Assembly (NCBI GenBank): GCA_022478985.1
Contig: JAKSZP010013286.1
Coordinates: 102,668-166,667 of the forward strand
Reading direction: 5' to 3'
Length of the DNA stretch: 64,000 bases
Source: Massospora cicadina
Taxonomy: Eukaryota; Entomophthoromycota; Entomophthoromycetes; Entomophthorales; Entomophthoraceae
Position 1 is the first letter of the stretch; every line of letters starts with the position of its first letter. The position numbers and the translations under genes were made by a program. The notes under the pieces were generated by a model. It was not told the origin of the DNA. It worked only from the letters and a program-made list of their open reading frames with translations, and ran no database searches. This document shows, piece by piece, positions 1 to 12,340 of the stretch.

Positions 1-83
<83 letters not shown>
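1..83. repeat. 83-nt homopolymer T run at window start
   Basis: The first 83 bases are all T and the run starts at the window edge, so its true length is unknown. Read on the minus strand it is a poly-A run, which could be the tail of a minus-strand retroposon whose body lies to the right, but no LINE or SINE tail motif was found next to it. It could also be an assembly-edge artefact. Confidence 0.9.
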
Positions 84-86
<3 letters not shown>

Positions 87-3000
87 TTCATAATGCTCCA
101 TTTGCTGAATGTTGGCTTTGATATCACCTACATGGCATGTTCCATGTTCCTCTCTTTGCATAAGACGATGGTATCTGGTAATATGTTATCAGAAAATATG
201 GATTGTAGTGTCAAGGGCACCATGGCGCAGTTCTTTATGGGCTGGTTGGTTGGTAAATATCTGTGCTGTGCTTTGTCTGGGCTAGTTTTATCTCTGACAG
301 AAGAAAAATTATTTTTAAATCCGCCCACTCTTTTCATAATCTTTTTAGTCACTGTTCCCACGTGATGCACCATAGGTAGGCCCCTTTATATTACACTGAC
401 TAACGTAATACCTTTTAACTCTGCATAAGTTGCGTGTAACATAAAGTATGTTGGTATTCCCGCCCTGGTGGTGTTTGTACGGTTCATCTCAATTTCCAGC
501 TGAGCAGCTTGACTAATAGATTAAATTTGCAATACCATTTATTAGGTTCATCAAAGTTTGCAGTGCAATTATAGATTGTTCACGATTGTTCCAAATTAAG
601 TTTGTTATTTAATATAAGTAAATTGCTGTATTACAAATTTTATAGGGGTATCAAGCATTATGTTGATTTTTGAGTGTTGTGATTGTTTGGAATCTGTGTT
701 TTATAATACTTAGGTCTCAGGGTAGAAGGATCAGCAAATTTTACAACTAATTTTTTGGAAGATATAATAAGGAATGCGGTATTTCTGTTAGTCATCATTT
801 CTGCTCCTCCAAACTCCTTTATATGAAGTTCTCTGCATTTTTACTAATTCATTTTGGTTTGTGATTTTGGAATTACTAATTTTCCCTTTCTAGGTCTAGT
901 GAGCCTAATTGAATTAGCAGTTTAACTTTATTATTTGCAACTTCCATAATGATCCTAGAAATTGGCAAGAATGTGTATATGTTCCCCTTCTTAACAAACT
1001 TTAGAGGTTAAATATGGTTAACACGGTAACCACTAGTGTCATCATCTACTCAACTGAAACCCTGTGTCCCAATTGAAATGAAGATTTTCCAACTCTTAGC
1101 CAAAGTCTATATGGGCTAAAGTCAATAAGACATCAATTTGCATAGGGTAGCTGACATTGCATTGTTGTTCATTAGGGAAGCTATAAAAGCACAGAATGGG
1201 CTCTCTAAAATAGCAGCTTATGTCAATCTAAGGAGAGTGGGCAGCAATGTCAAGACTCAGGTATATTCTTCCCAATTGACGCTTCATTGCCTTTCGATTT
1301 TAAGTCCGTTGGACTAGATTTTCACGCATAAGTAGACATAGTTTTTGATTTTATGGATGTAGGGCCTTGACAACATCTTCTTAGATCAACCCATAATTCT
1401 TCAAAAGACTGGTTTAACTATTAGAAATGTAAGGTTTGCAACTGATTTGAAAAAGACTGTCCATCTTGGTTGGGATTGAAAATGCCCAGTTGATGGAACA
1501 GAATTTCATGGCGACAGCTGCACTAATGAAAATTAAAAGGGGCACCCTAGGTATTATTTTGAGGATATATCTGTTCGAATAACATACTAAAGGCCCCCAC
1601 AACAAGCCAGAAGGTTGAAAAAGGGGAAAACACGGATTTTAATGGGAAAACCCCAAGGGTTGGAGAGTCAGTGAGGTGTCATTCCCTTTAAGGTTCACGG
1701 CTGTAAATCTTATGAATAAATAAGTCAGATCATTATACTATTTAACAAGGGTAAATTGCGGCAAAAATGGTATATATCCCAGCAAAAAGTTTGATGAATT
1801 AATTTAAAATAATGTGATTAATGGCATCTATGGCATGTGAAATGGATCAATGTAAACTTTGTTACGTTTACTGCACAGGTTTGAGTGGTGCATAAAAAAT
1901 TGTTGATTAATATGATAAATATGGGTCAGTGATGATAGTATGAAGATTATTACTTAGCTGAGTTCTTATCAACCATATATCTGTTCGGGTTTTTTAATAG
2001 ATAGGTAATGTCTAGATTCCTATAATCCACGTGAAGGTCCTTGAAAACAATCTAAAACAAGGAAGACTATTCTTTTAACTTTAATCCCAAGAATAGACAA
2101 GCTTCTAGACAGCAAAGAACATATTCATTCCACTCTTGATCCAAGAAATCTTGGAAACATTAGACAATTACATGATGGAAAATATACCTCAAACTCCTCA
2201 TAAGAGATTAACTCAATTTTATTAATATTTAGAATAAAAATACTTCTGGAAGATTATGTTTTATTTAATAAAAGCAAGAATTTATATATAAAGGAATTTG
2301 ACGCCCAACACTTCCATTGGTCCCCCAATAGATTTAACATCCATCGCTGATGAATTTAACACTTTACAAATCACAACAATGATAAATTAGCATCTGCTCA
2401 TCCATACACCTAGTTGCTATCCACCACTGACTAGATTTTGATCTAGACTGGGTTGGATTTATAGAAAGCTGGTCCTAACGCCTTCAACCAACTACAGCGG
2501 AATAAACTTATAAAGGTTGCAACCTGCTTAGATGATGGCCAACTACCCATCAATAGCAGGCTATGTTAACTTTTAGGCTAACCTGCAAGTTTCTACTTTT
2601 AAAAGCTTTTCAAGGCTCAGCAACTGCCAATAAACCCTTCACCTGGTGAAAAACCCCAATCCAATCTGCGCAAAATATAATAATTATTATCAAATCAATA
2701 GTAAAAATCCTTGCCAACATTGTCCAAGATCCTCTATGATGGAATATTATTAATTCATTGGAATTGGATCCACCAAAATAGATTAAAAATTAATAAGGAG
2801 ATAAACCAACATAGATATCAATTATTAATAACTCCCACATCCACTATAGGTTTCTATATATGTCAAACCCTAGCAGATAAAACAGATGCTTCATTATAAT
2901 AAAATAAAGAAGGATGATGTGGACAATCCACAAATCCCAATACATCCCCCATTTGACCAGAATAGCCTTCAAAAATATAAACTTGGGAGTGGATGACACT

Positions 3001-3917
3001 TTGGTCCATAGTCATAATTCCGCCAATATAGTTAAAATTGATTTTGGTAAAGCTAGATCTTTTTGCTTGACGCCTCCTTTCAAAACCCATTATTGGCAGT
3101 ACAATTTCTCTTTCCTTTTCCTATTCAGTGCCACCTCACACAAGCGCATTTTCTCCATGGTCACTAAATTGATCTCACTGATGATGCACTCCTGGACGCC
3201 TGCTTTCCCCCAGTTTGGTTTAAAAGAAGATGGTTCTCACAGCTACCTGCCATACCATAATTATTCAGTTTATTTTATAATAATACTTCAACACCTGATT
3301 TCCCCAGGACAAGAAATCACAGATACAAAATAAACCAGGACTTATCAGATAGTCTTTACATGCATTACTAAAAGAATTTATTCCCAAAGGTCAGACTCTC
3401 AAAACTTGATGAGTGCAAATATCTTATTTCTTTTTCCTCTAGCCTCTTCATGGAAGACCCAGATTCAACATAAGCTGGTCCTACTAAACATTCACGCTCT
3501 TCTTCATTACTTCATTTTAGCACATCCCCTCATCCCCAAAATACAACAGAAGGTGAAAACACAAAAACACACTTGATTGTGGTAATAAAAATGATACAAT
3601 CAAGTATACCTTTTACAGCTTTCTTTATAGGATAATCCTCCTGATTTATTATTCTTTCATACTTTTCTCATTTAATTTTTCTCTATATTTTTTCTCTTGT
3701 ATTAATTTTTTATTTTCTCTTTTTACCAATACCTTAAGTATTTTCTATGGACCCTATTCACTTTATAACCATCATCAATGTTTTTCAGCATATAAGTATC
3801 TATTACCAACTTATTAATAGTTTTAAAGGGTCTCATCCATTGGGCATTTATTCTCAACATGTCATTAATAATTGAAAGATTATAATCTTAATTCAATAAA
3901 TGGAGGCCAAAACTTGA
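84..3917. other. AT-rich region with no identified gene
   Basis: I recognise no gene here. The longest open frame (2914-3333, plus, 139 codons) has no recognisable motif and overlaps an antisense open frame, so it is probably a chance ORF. The composition resembles the decayed retroelement DNA further right, so unrecognisable transposon remnants are the likely content. That is inference from context only. Confidence 0.5.
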
Positions 3918-3932
3918 TCTATCCAGTATCAT
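3918..3932. repeat. Target-site duplication, left copy, of SINE 1
   Basis: TCTATCCAGTATCAT is repeated exactly at 4229-4243. The pair brackets the SINE, and the base on each outer side differs. A 15-bp exact duplication is typical of LINE-mediated insertion. Confidence 0.9.
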
Positions 3933-4228
3933 TTTTATTTATTATTATTTAACTAAGGCAAGCTGACCAGGGGACAGGCATTACCAAAAGAAAGAAATGA
4001 TATGAAACCTGAACAGGGTCAACTCCATTGAAGAAAGTTTTTCCACCTCCGGATTGGGACTCAAATTTTTCTGGTCACGTCATAGGTAAGGTTTTCGTGT
4101 TATTAGACCTACTAACCGCCAATAGCTTCCTTTGGCTGGCACCCTGATCGATGTGCGAAGGATGGGAATCAAACCCGCAACCTTCAGGTTGGTAGCCATA
4201 CGCCCTTACTGACTCGCCTTCCACCCCT
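3933..4228 (-). mobile_element. tRNA-derived SINE with LINE-type 3' tail (SINE 1)
   Basis: A complete 296-bp short interspersed element on the minus strand. Its 5' end (right side) reads like a Leu/Ser-type tRNA: a box A-like D-arm (GGCGAGTCAGTAAGGGCG) and a box B-like T-arm (GGGTTTGATTCCC). A tRNA-unrelated body follows. The 3' end reads CCCTGGTCAGCTTGCCTT, then TTAAATAATAATAAATAAA. That 3' motif also ends LINE L3 (39.83 kb) and the ORF1-only elements at 32.6 and 54.67 kb. Exact 15-bp target duplications flank it. SINEs encode no protein and use a partner LINE's RT; the shared tail points to the L3-type LINE as that partner. The well-preserved duplication suggests a fairly recent insertion. 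Confidence 0.88.
4164..4218 (-). promoter_or_regulatory. Internal Pol III promoter (box A and box B) of SINE 1
   Basis: Box B-like GGGTTTGATTCCC lies on the minus strand at 4164-4176, and the box A-like D-arm at 4201-4218. Their spacing and order fit an internal type 2 RNA polymerase III promoter from a tRNA. One C-to-T difference from the usual GGTTCGA core of box B is visible. Confidence 0.7.
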
Positions 4229-4243
4229 TCTATCCAGTATCAT
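4229..4243. repeat. Target-site duplication, right copy, of SINE 1
   Basis: Exact 15-bp copy of 3918-3932. It marks the 5' end of the minus-strand SINE, so the element is not 5'-truncated. Confidence 0.9.
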
Positions 4244-6879
4244 AAGAAGTGACTTTATTGCTATTTGCCAGTTCCTTCCAAGAAGATTAATTGTTTTCCT
4301 TCATCAATTGAGTATTGGCGTTATTTGCCAAGCCTAGAGTTCAAATTAATCTGCTGAAAGATATAGAAATAATCCATTAATAGTGTGGATTGGTATGGAA
4401 ATGTTATCTTCATAAAATTTCAAGTTGAGTAGATAATTTGCATTCTTGGTGTTTTGTGCATTTTCTGTTAGATTACTAACATAAGGCCAAGTGGCTTCCC
4501 ATATGATTTCTTAATCATTTCTCCATTTTTGATTCTTTCTCTCATAACCGCATTTTGTATTCAACATTAAGTCTTATAACAGCAGATCCTCTTCCACATC
4601 CTCTACAAGTAAATCCAAAGTTTTACTCAATCTGAGCAAGGGTGGTTAGTCTGGCAGGGTAATTCCTGCTTCTGCTCTAGTGCAGGTTTTGTTCAATAAA
4701 TGTTTGAAACCTATACTAGCTATAAAAATCTTGATGTGGTATGTTTGTCCTAAGATTGACCCACCTTAAGTACTTTTTTTACTCCATCTGGGCAGATATC
4801 TGGCACAGCAACTTTGAATTAAGTGCTAAATTATGTAACAAGCGGGCTGATAATAATAATAAGCTGGCCAGAAAGCCTAATAAAAAAACCATCAAAACCT
4901 CACTCAAATTACCTAAGGTACAGTCATCCATATTGACAATTAAAAGATAAGGAAGGCAGCCAAAAAGACTAACCAGGGATTTACAGAATAGGAAATTTAT
5001 TTCCACTGTTTTCAACATAATATAAACTTCACAAATAAATTTGGATATTTTTTATATTTTTATTAGAAATAAAAAACAATAAGGAAGAAAAAAGGAGTGA
5101 TGGTGGAACCTGTAGAGATCCGCTGCCTTATTAGCTCACCAACCAAAATGGGTGCCAAGAGTTGACATTTACCATCAGGAATAGTTCAAAATTTTGATGA
5201 CGCCAAATTTGCATCCTGAAATCTTATGTCACTGGATAAATTGTGGCCTGGCCAGCCAACTCATGCTCTAAGTTTCCCATCAGCTTTCCACTTCTACCGT
5301 GATTACACTTGGCAGATCAGCTTTGCTTCATTTAGCAGGCAACTAGAGGCGCTCACTGCCAGGCCACATAAGGCTTGTCACACCTTTTTGAGAAGGGTTT
5401 TGGTGCGCCAGTACTTATCAGGGATGGGCTCATGACTATTAGTGATGACAAGTCACAGAGGATGGGAATTCTTACACCCAAAACGGACTTATTTGATTTC
5501 CTCTTGGCGGAACCCAATTTTAATACTCAATTTACTTTGAACTGCTAAAACCTTTTTTGGAAGAGAATCACTGACACCCCTCTGCTGGCGGAGATATCTG
5601 ACTGCTGACACTTCTCCAAAAACCTTGTATCTGCCGTATCAACTCATGGGTGGTTAGAATAATTATAAATGACGAAACCCTCAAGGGATACACAGCACCC
5701 ACTTCTCATCTACCACATGGGTTAAATAGCCCATGGTGATGAGGAGGATGGCCGCAGGCTTCTTCCCTTTATTGGTTTAAAGCAATAATAGCTCCCAATT
5801 TAGCCTCAGGGGTTGCCCCCAGACTTACATAATTAACTCCCACACATCTTTTCTACCTGATATTTGCTCAAGTTGGGTGAACTGTTATAATTGAATAGAC
5901 CAATCACCTGAATTCTTTATTTTATTTATCAAATTTTATATATCAAAAATAAGTAGATAGCGTTTTGATCAGGATAGTAATTTAACATCAGCCCTAGATT
6001 CTATATGTAATGCCTAATGTACTAATTTACTGTTGATCAAATCCCTAAATCCCAATAAGTTCAATTCCTGTTCCCTAAATCTATCAGCTGCCAATGATTT
6101 GGCCTCTATTACCTTATTGCTTCCAATTTTTTTAAGTGTATTTATTCTACATAACCCTGCACCAGTGTAGAACGTTAGTAATAGGTTCATTATTTATCAG
6201 AGCCATCCAACAGCAATTTGACTAAGTTTAACAGACTACATCTTTTCCTGGAAATACTCAATAATCTAGAATTTCACTTATTTTGCCCAATTTTGATATC
6301 ATTATTTTAGTCTACATATTCTTGAGTGCTTCTTGGTAACTAAGGAAAGCACCAATGAAAACTCTGGTATAATGATCATATCTGAAAAGTATTGTTAATT
6401 GCAAGTTAATTTTTTTTCCTGGTGTAAGCTGTAAAAGCCTACATAAAAGAGTCACTTTAGCTAGCCTGTGAGCCCCTGGCAGTAATTACTATTACAGGGC
6501 ACTCTCTTATTTCTTAACAAAAGCCATATTTCAGTATATAAGGTTTTTGACAAGGTAATTGACCTCAAACAGTACCTTGATAATATGTGTGATTAACCTG
6601 TGCAGTAGAAATAATATGGCCTTGCTCCAGTCTCAACAGCATTTATCCTTGGTTACACTGTAAATCCTCTCCACCCACTTTAGTGTTTTACGGAAGTACG
6701 CTATATAATGACTCAATTCAATATACATTAAGTTGTTCCAGAATGACCTCAACAGCCACATAACTAGCATCAGTAAAAAAATGACGGTTTATCAAATTTG
6801 TGATGTACAATATAGGGGCAGTCATGAGATCTTTTCATAACACAAGATGCTTATTGTTGGGTTTTTTCCATTGGAACAA
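4244..6879. other. AT-rich region, probably remnant of a minus-strand Ty3/gypsy element
   Basis: No gene is recognised. The stretch lies downstream, on the minus strand, of the decayed RT at 6.9-7.5 kb, where RNase H and integrase would be expected. I could not read a convincing integrase motif. Short open frames at 4741-4950 (plus), 4779-5018 (minus) and 5226-5435 (plus) show no known domain. Confidence 0.4.
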
Positions 6880-7510
6880 AATCTGCTTATGGAGCTGATA
6901 TGTTAGTGGTTTGGCAAGCTCAGCAAAGTGAGGATAAATTGTTTACAATAGCTTACTATCCCAAAAACCTGAATATGGTATAAGCTGGATGGTCAAGTCA
7001 TTTTCTCAATTGTGACCACTTTGTCTCATAACAGTAAGATCCCTTCCCAAGTAACTTTATGACTAAGGAATTCCATGTCAGTTTGGGAAAAATGGCATTT
7101 GGCTGATTTTTTTTTCAACGAAGCAGAGCAGAGTCACCCAAATACTTCCTCCAAGTGAGTGAGTTGTTGTCAAAGGTATTAGAGAAAATGTCCAAATCAT
7201 TTAAGTAAAATAATACACATGACATATTCAAGTCCCTTAACAAGCCATTCATTGCCCTTTATAAAGTGGCTAGGGCGGTGCAGAACCATGGGGCATTTGA
7301 GTAGGTTTAGATAGCCCCTCATTTGTTGTAAGGCACATTTCTCCCAATACTCCAGTGAAATCTCGATTTGCCATTATCCACTAGTGATATCCATTCAGAA
7401 AAAAATTAGGAACAAACCAAGAATCATAGAGAATCATTGACTGGGGTAAAGGTAATTTTTCTTTCAGGTTATGGCATTCAACCGGTGGTAATCCATTACC
7501 ACCTAATGCC
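6880..7510 (-). pseudogene. Decayed Ty3/gypsy reverse transcriptase
   Basis: Read on the minus strand in shifting frames, this stretch keeps the order of a Ty3/gypsy RT. V-V-M-D-Y-H-R-L-N-A-I-T (7467-7502) matches the D-Y-R-x-L-N-A-I-T motif. A degenerate Y-L-N-D-L-D-I-F-S at about 7.2 kb stands where Y-x-D-D is expected. H-F-A-E-L-A-K-P-L-T at about 6.93 kb matches the segment joining RT to RNase H. Stops and frame changes are too frequent for a working enzyme. The active-site change to N-D is one of many lesions. The orientation agrees with the gag-like knuckle upstream at 8.87 kb. Confidence 0.7.
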
Positions 7511-8867
7511 CACCATCCCTCTTTCATATAAGCATCAATGGCGAGTCCCATGGACTTTGTGAGGGATTGAGTATTCTGGTGTCCAGGATTTGCCTCAGCT
7601 TTTTCGTCACCTGGGCTTCTTAAACCTTAAATTTCTGGTTATTGAGCATAATTTAGAGGGAATCACCCATAGCACCCTATGCTGCACGCCTTTTATTATC
7701 ACAAAGTCATTAAACATGAAAGTATATCAGTGACTCTTTAATCAAAGCATCTGTTTGACGCTTATGCTCAGAGTTTAGGTGTTATCTAACTTTAATTCTA
7801 CATGAGTGATGGTATTGTTCTCCTTGAATCCTAAATCATGTAATTTATGCATCCTCAAACTGACTTGACTTTATCAGAAGTTAGAGTTTGAAAATATGCA
7901 ATATGATGTTTTAGTTGACTTGTAGAGGTCATTTGGTGAATTTACTTTTAAAATATTTAGGGGACCACAGTAAGAAAGAATAAGAACCCTGAAGTAGGTA
8001 AGAGGCTCTCAAAGGGATGGATTAGGGGTTTCCTAAATTTCAGCAAGTGATACAGTGGAATAGTAACTTTTAGCTTTAAGTTCACTATTATTTGAGATTT
8101 TGGGGATATAACTATTCAGTTGGAGTATTTGGCATCCTTTATTAGCCTTACACTTGAAGGAGATAGTTTGTTCTTAGCTTACTACTAAGTATTATAGCCT
8201 AATGTAGTTAGAATGTTCCAGTAAGCAGCTCCTAACTTTTCTTCTTCCTTTCTTTTTAGAGGCGTCTTTAACAACTAGGGGATGTGATATCCTAAGCTAG
8301 ATTAAATATAAGTCCTTATGAATGGTTTTGGTGTTGAATTTAGTATGGAATTGTGTGCCTATGAGAAGGTGATAACCAGCACTAGCACAATAGTCAGGGC
8401 TGACACAACCAGGGATTTAAACTGAAGTTTTAAGCAGAAGAAGGCCCCAGAGTTAGTTCTAATGAGGCTCTTTAGTCCCATAATCCAAGGTGGGGTTTGA
8501 TCCGGTGAAACCTTTATCCATTTACCAATTGAGAGGAATGAAGTTAATGAACGATCCATTTTTACTATATCCAAAGTTTTATCTTATATATGAAAACTTC
8601 AATACGGGTCACCTCAGTGCCAAAATGGGGGATTGAGTAAATTAAATTACCTGTAAGAATTGGTCTGGAAAGAACAAAGTAAGGGGCCGTTGGATTTTTA
8701 TTCAAGATTAACGAACCTGGGACCTCCATTTCATCTGGCTTAAATAAAACATAACATCTAGAGTAGGGAGGAACTTTAGACTCTGGATGAGGCGCAGAGT
8801 CATCAGCAGAGGGGGCCTCGCACCCTAAGCTTACTCCACTTTTCCTGCCTCACCTGCTTTTTTCAAC
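7511..8867. other. Decayed retroelement interior, no readable domain
   Basis: Lies between the RT remnant and the gag knuckle of the same minus-strand element, where protease and the N-terminal part of pol are expected. One 71-codon open frame (8359-8574, minus) has no motif I recognise. Confidence 0.4.
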
Positions 8868-8909
8868 ACAAATCCTCCTGACGACCAAAGATTCTGCAAT
8901 AAGAGCAAG
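8868..8909 (-). pseudogene. Remnant of a Gag CCHC zinc knuckle
   Basis: The minus strand reads G-P-C-S-Y-C-R-I-F-G-R-Q-E-D-L-C, fitting C-x2-C-x4-H-x4-C with the histidine replaced by arginine (one transition). The preceding basic segment (R-L-K-P-Q-R) is typical of Ty3/gypsy nucleocapsid. It lies 1.4 kb upstream of the decayed RT in the same orientation, which supports a single gag-pol element. The rest of gag should extend to about 10.7 kb but is not readable. Confidence 0.55.
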
Positions 8910-11502
8910 GGCCACGTTGAGGTTTCAATCTTTGGAATCGTCCTAATGAATTATGTGAAGCTGGGTCCCTTGATTAGGAGTTTGGTGCACTTCCAGCTCA
9001 GGAAACTCCATTATAGATTCCTTATTGTCAATATTTGTTGTACATATCTATCTTCTGGAAATGTTGTGTTAGAGTCATATTGTGTTGAAATGTGAAAAGG
9101 AAGGCGGAGATGGCATCATCCAATGTAACTTGATTGTAAGCGTCAAGGTCCAGCGCTTCCTAATAAAACGCTCACCAAACTTGATACCTGCTTCTCCACA
9201 TCTAAGATGGATCCATATGAAATCTTATTTTTAGTTAGAATGGAACATATAACTTCCAAATTCAATTTTAATGGCATCCTTAATCTCAGCTTAAGTTGTC
9301 ACTCTAAAATAAGGCATCATGTTCTCTCAGACCTTACTATCAATACTGGTTTGTATTTATTAGCACTTTAGTGATATGTAGCTATTTTTCCATCAAATTT
9401 TCATACACATAAAGATAAGAATGATTTTTGGTCCTAGGCACATATTTCTTTAAAGATGAATTTAAAAATTTATTAAGTTCATAGAGAACATGGATATTTG
9501 GAGATGAAGGCCGTTCAGACTCGGTTTTCTCAGGAATTCTTAGGTCAGTTTGGGTGATAGCCTTATCGATTTGATGGCAGAACACATCCATATCGTCCTG
9601 AGATTACAGTATCTTTAATGACATGAGTGATTGAGGCTTTGGTATCTAGGAGTCTCTGGAGGCTTTTAATATCAACGCACTAACTTTCTACTTTAAATGA
9701 CATGGTATCTTGTTTAGCCTAAATTGTTTCAAGTTTAGTGCACATTCTATTGAATGTCATTCACTTGGGTCTTATTGGTTTGTTGTAAGATGCTCAATTG
9801 AGAACAAGTTCAGTGTAGGGAAGCAACTTTGCTTTTAAAGGAAATTAATGTTAGTCTCTCATAACGAAGTCATGTTCAATGGTCATCCATTCTCCTATAG
9901 CCACCTTTAGCAGTTGTTGTTCAAGGGCTTCAATTCAAGCTTTGAGAGCTTCACCAAAAGAGGGACCAATAGGCGAGGAGGTCACAGAGGGTCCACAAGG
10001 GCCTTCAGGCCCTGGAGTCCTTTCCCACTTCTTGGCCAATAGGGATGGTAGTTCTAGGCGATCCTTTTTAAATAATAACTTACTGAACATGTGGCATGGC
10101 GTTCCTTTCACTCAATTGCTGAGTTTAAGTAGCTACTGTGGTAATTTGAGAATCAGTAGTTTAACAATTTTGTAAATTTAGTCTAATAGCTCGGTTAAAA
10201 CTACTCAACTCAATAGTCCAAGTTGGAAGTGGCATGGGCAATTTACAAAATAGGTTCTCCACATATGTACCATACAACTCCAAGTCAATTTGGGCAAGGT
10301 GGTGTTGAATCTTATAAATCTCTCTCTGGTTATCAAAAATGGCTTTGCAATCATCCCAACCAAAATTGAAAGCTTCTTAATATAATTCAAGAAGCTAAAA
10401 TGAAGTTGCTATGTGAGTTTAAATTGCCATTTGATTTCCATGTAATGCAAACCTAATAATTGTATCCAATAATAAATGGGGATGAACGAGAAGATGGAGA
10501 TATTATTTAGTTTTAGCCACTCCTTTTTTTATTTAGGAAGATTAAATTGAGGAATATATATGCACCATAGAGGGAGCAACCTGAGAGTAGTGACTATGAC
10601 TGGTTCCCCCATGGGGAAATAGTTCCATTAAATCTTCCACAGTCTCCGCTACCTCAATAACCTGTATTTAATGACAGGATTTATCAGGGCTGAAATATTC
10701 AGGGTCATCAGCGCTTTGAATTTAAGGCTCTCATGTGCTCAGGAAAGGAATTTCTTAGTTATTAAAAATGATTCATCTGGTCAAGTTTATATTCTCATCC
10801 ATATTGGTAGGATTATATCATTGGTATCATTTATGGGAAGGTATATCTTCACCAGATAGCCTTGGAAGAACCTGGCAGAAAGCACCAGTATTTTTTAATT
10901 TGAAGGCTGGGTCCGCATAGGCTACATGATTATTAGTCATTATAGCTCCATTGGAATTCTTATTATACTCTTAGTCTTTAGGGCAATCTCATGGCGGAAT
11001 AGACATTTTTGCCAAGGCAAATCTCTTCTAGAATGAAGGCAATATCTTAAATAAATGCTAGTCAATTTCTAGTTATATCTAATAAAAAATCAAGGATGAA
11101 GCAAGTATCTCAATTTTAATAAATTTGTAAAATACTTTTGACTTTGGTAGAAGTTCAGGATCATGTAGGTTATACTTTGGTATAAGTTTAGATCATGTAG
11201 GGTATGGTGATTTCTGAATGGTATGACTTTCCTGAATGACGTGGCTAAGGTGGAGGTTTCTGACGGACACAATCTTTCCAAATCAATGTTACAGAATCAG
11301 TAGATTTATGAATGGCAAGATCTTCCCCAGATAATCTAGCAGATTCAGAAGAATTTGGTATTTTTGTTGCTCGTTTAGGTGTTCATTGTTCATAGCAGTT
11401 TCGGTAGCTTCTGCAGAAGTAGATTTCCATTGTTCAGGTATGAGTTATTTCAATTCTAACTTCTTCTGTTTTAGCGTGAATTCTATCATTTCTGATGGGA
11501 GC
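8910..11502. other. Probable decayed gag region and spacer
   Basis: No gene can be read. Position and orientation suggest the N-terminal gag and 5' end of the element whose RT is at 6.9-7.5 kb. Small open frames at 9382-9591 (minus) and 9879-10175 (plus) have no recognisable domain. Confidence 0.35.
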
Positions 11503-12246
11503 CTTATCTAAAGTGCACAGGTTTCTACACAAAGATACAAGACACCATATGAAGACAGCATTCTTTATAAACAGGAAAAAATCTTACCTGTCACAAATAG
11601 GCTCTAAAAAACTCAATGGATAAGCACACCATATTATCAATGCCTAGCAATGACTCATGGGCTTTGCAAAAATAGTTTTTTTCAGTAGTAGATATTACCA
11701 CCAGCTAATGTCAAAACTGAGACTTCATACAATAAGTTTCCTTCTGTTATGCTTCTCTCATCCATCATTCACATTAGTGCAATTATTGGACAGTGGAACA
11801 GCACTACAGAATTTTGGGGCAATCAGGTAATGGTAAATACAGGGCCACTAAGGAAGTGACTTGGGGATAATATCCATAATGACAGCAGGTAGGCCAGGGA
11901 AAATTTTTAAACGCATCTAATGACAAGCCTTATGCCAGAGCAGGGTAAAATAATGATACTAACTATTATATGATGGGTGATATGAAATTAGGGCCGCGGT
12001 AAAAGGTAATCAAGGTATTATGAAATTGTGTTGCACTGATGGGGATTGAGTATTCATTCATCTGATGTATTCACCAATAGTATACAGAAATGTCCAAGGT
12101 TGCTGAAAGTAACTTAATGAATTTTCAGTAATTACATATAAAACGTGGGCTGCAGGGCAAGGTATTTTTTATTGAACCTTTTATCTATTGTTAGTTAGCT
12201 TTAATTAAGTAATATAACCTGATGTTTGTTAAAACCAATTACAACA
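11503..12246 (-). repeat. 3' LTR of old Ty3/gypsy element G0
   Basis: About 340 bp from the left end resemble 23789-24130, and the next 250 bp resemble 30144-30436, so one LTR copy is intact here and the other is split by gypsy-2. The inner (right) end is TTACAACA, followed at once by a polypurine tract on the minus strand. The last 160 bp also match 43583-43760. The two copies of G0 are well diverged, with many transitions and indels, so the element is old. The left end is placed by alignment to the other copy and is approximate. Confidence 0.7.
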
Positions 12247-12255
12247 TTTCTCCCC
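12247..12255 (-). promoter_or_regulatory. Polypurine tract of element G0
   Basis: The minus strand reads GGGGAGAAA directly before the LTR start TGTTGTAATTGG. A purine run abutting the 3' LTR is the plus-strand DNA primer site of LTR retrotransposons, and it fixes the orientation as minus. Confidence 0.6.
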
Positions 12256-12340
12256 ATCGACCAAACATCAAGAAACAAAGATGGGTGGGGTCTTATGGGC
12301 TTTTGAAAGCCTGTGGTGTAAGGGCGGAGTGTTGATAGTA

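Noticed and set aside
93..373. Open frames on both strands (93-365 plus; 128-373 minus)
   Set aside because: They overlap almost completely in opposite directions, have no motif and lie in AT-rich DNA beside a homopolymer. At most one could be real and neither has support.
2914..3333. 139-codon plus-strand open frame as a host gene
   Set aside because: Longest unassigned frame, but with no recognisable domain and an antisense frame over part of it. Kept only as part of the unassigned region.
4161..4228. A functional minus-strand tRNA gene
   Set aside because: Box A and box B are tRNA-like, but the cloverleaf arms do not pair well, and the tRNA-like part is the head of a 296-bp element with a tail and target duplications. 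It is a SINE.
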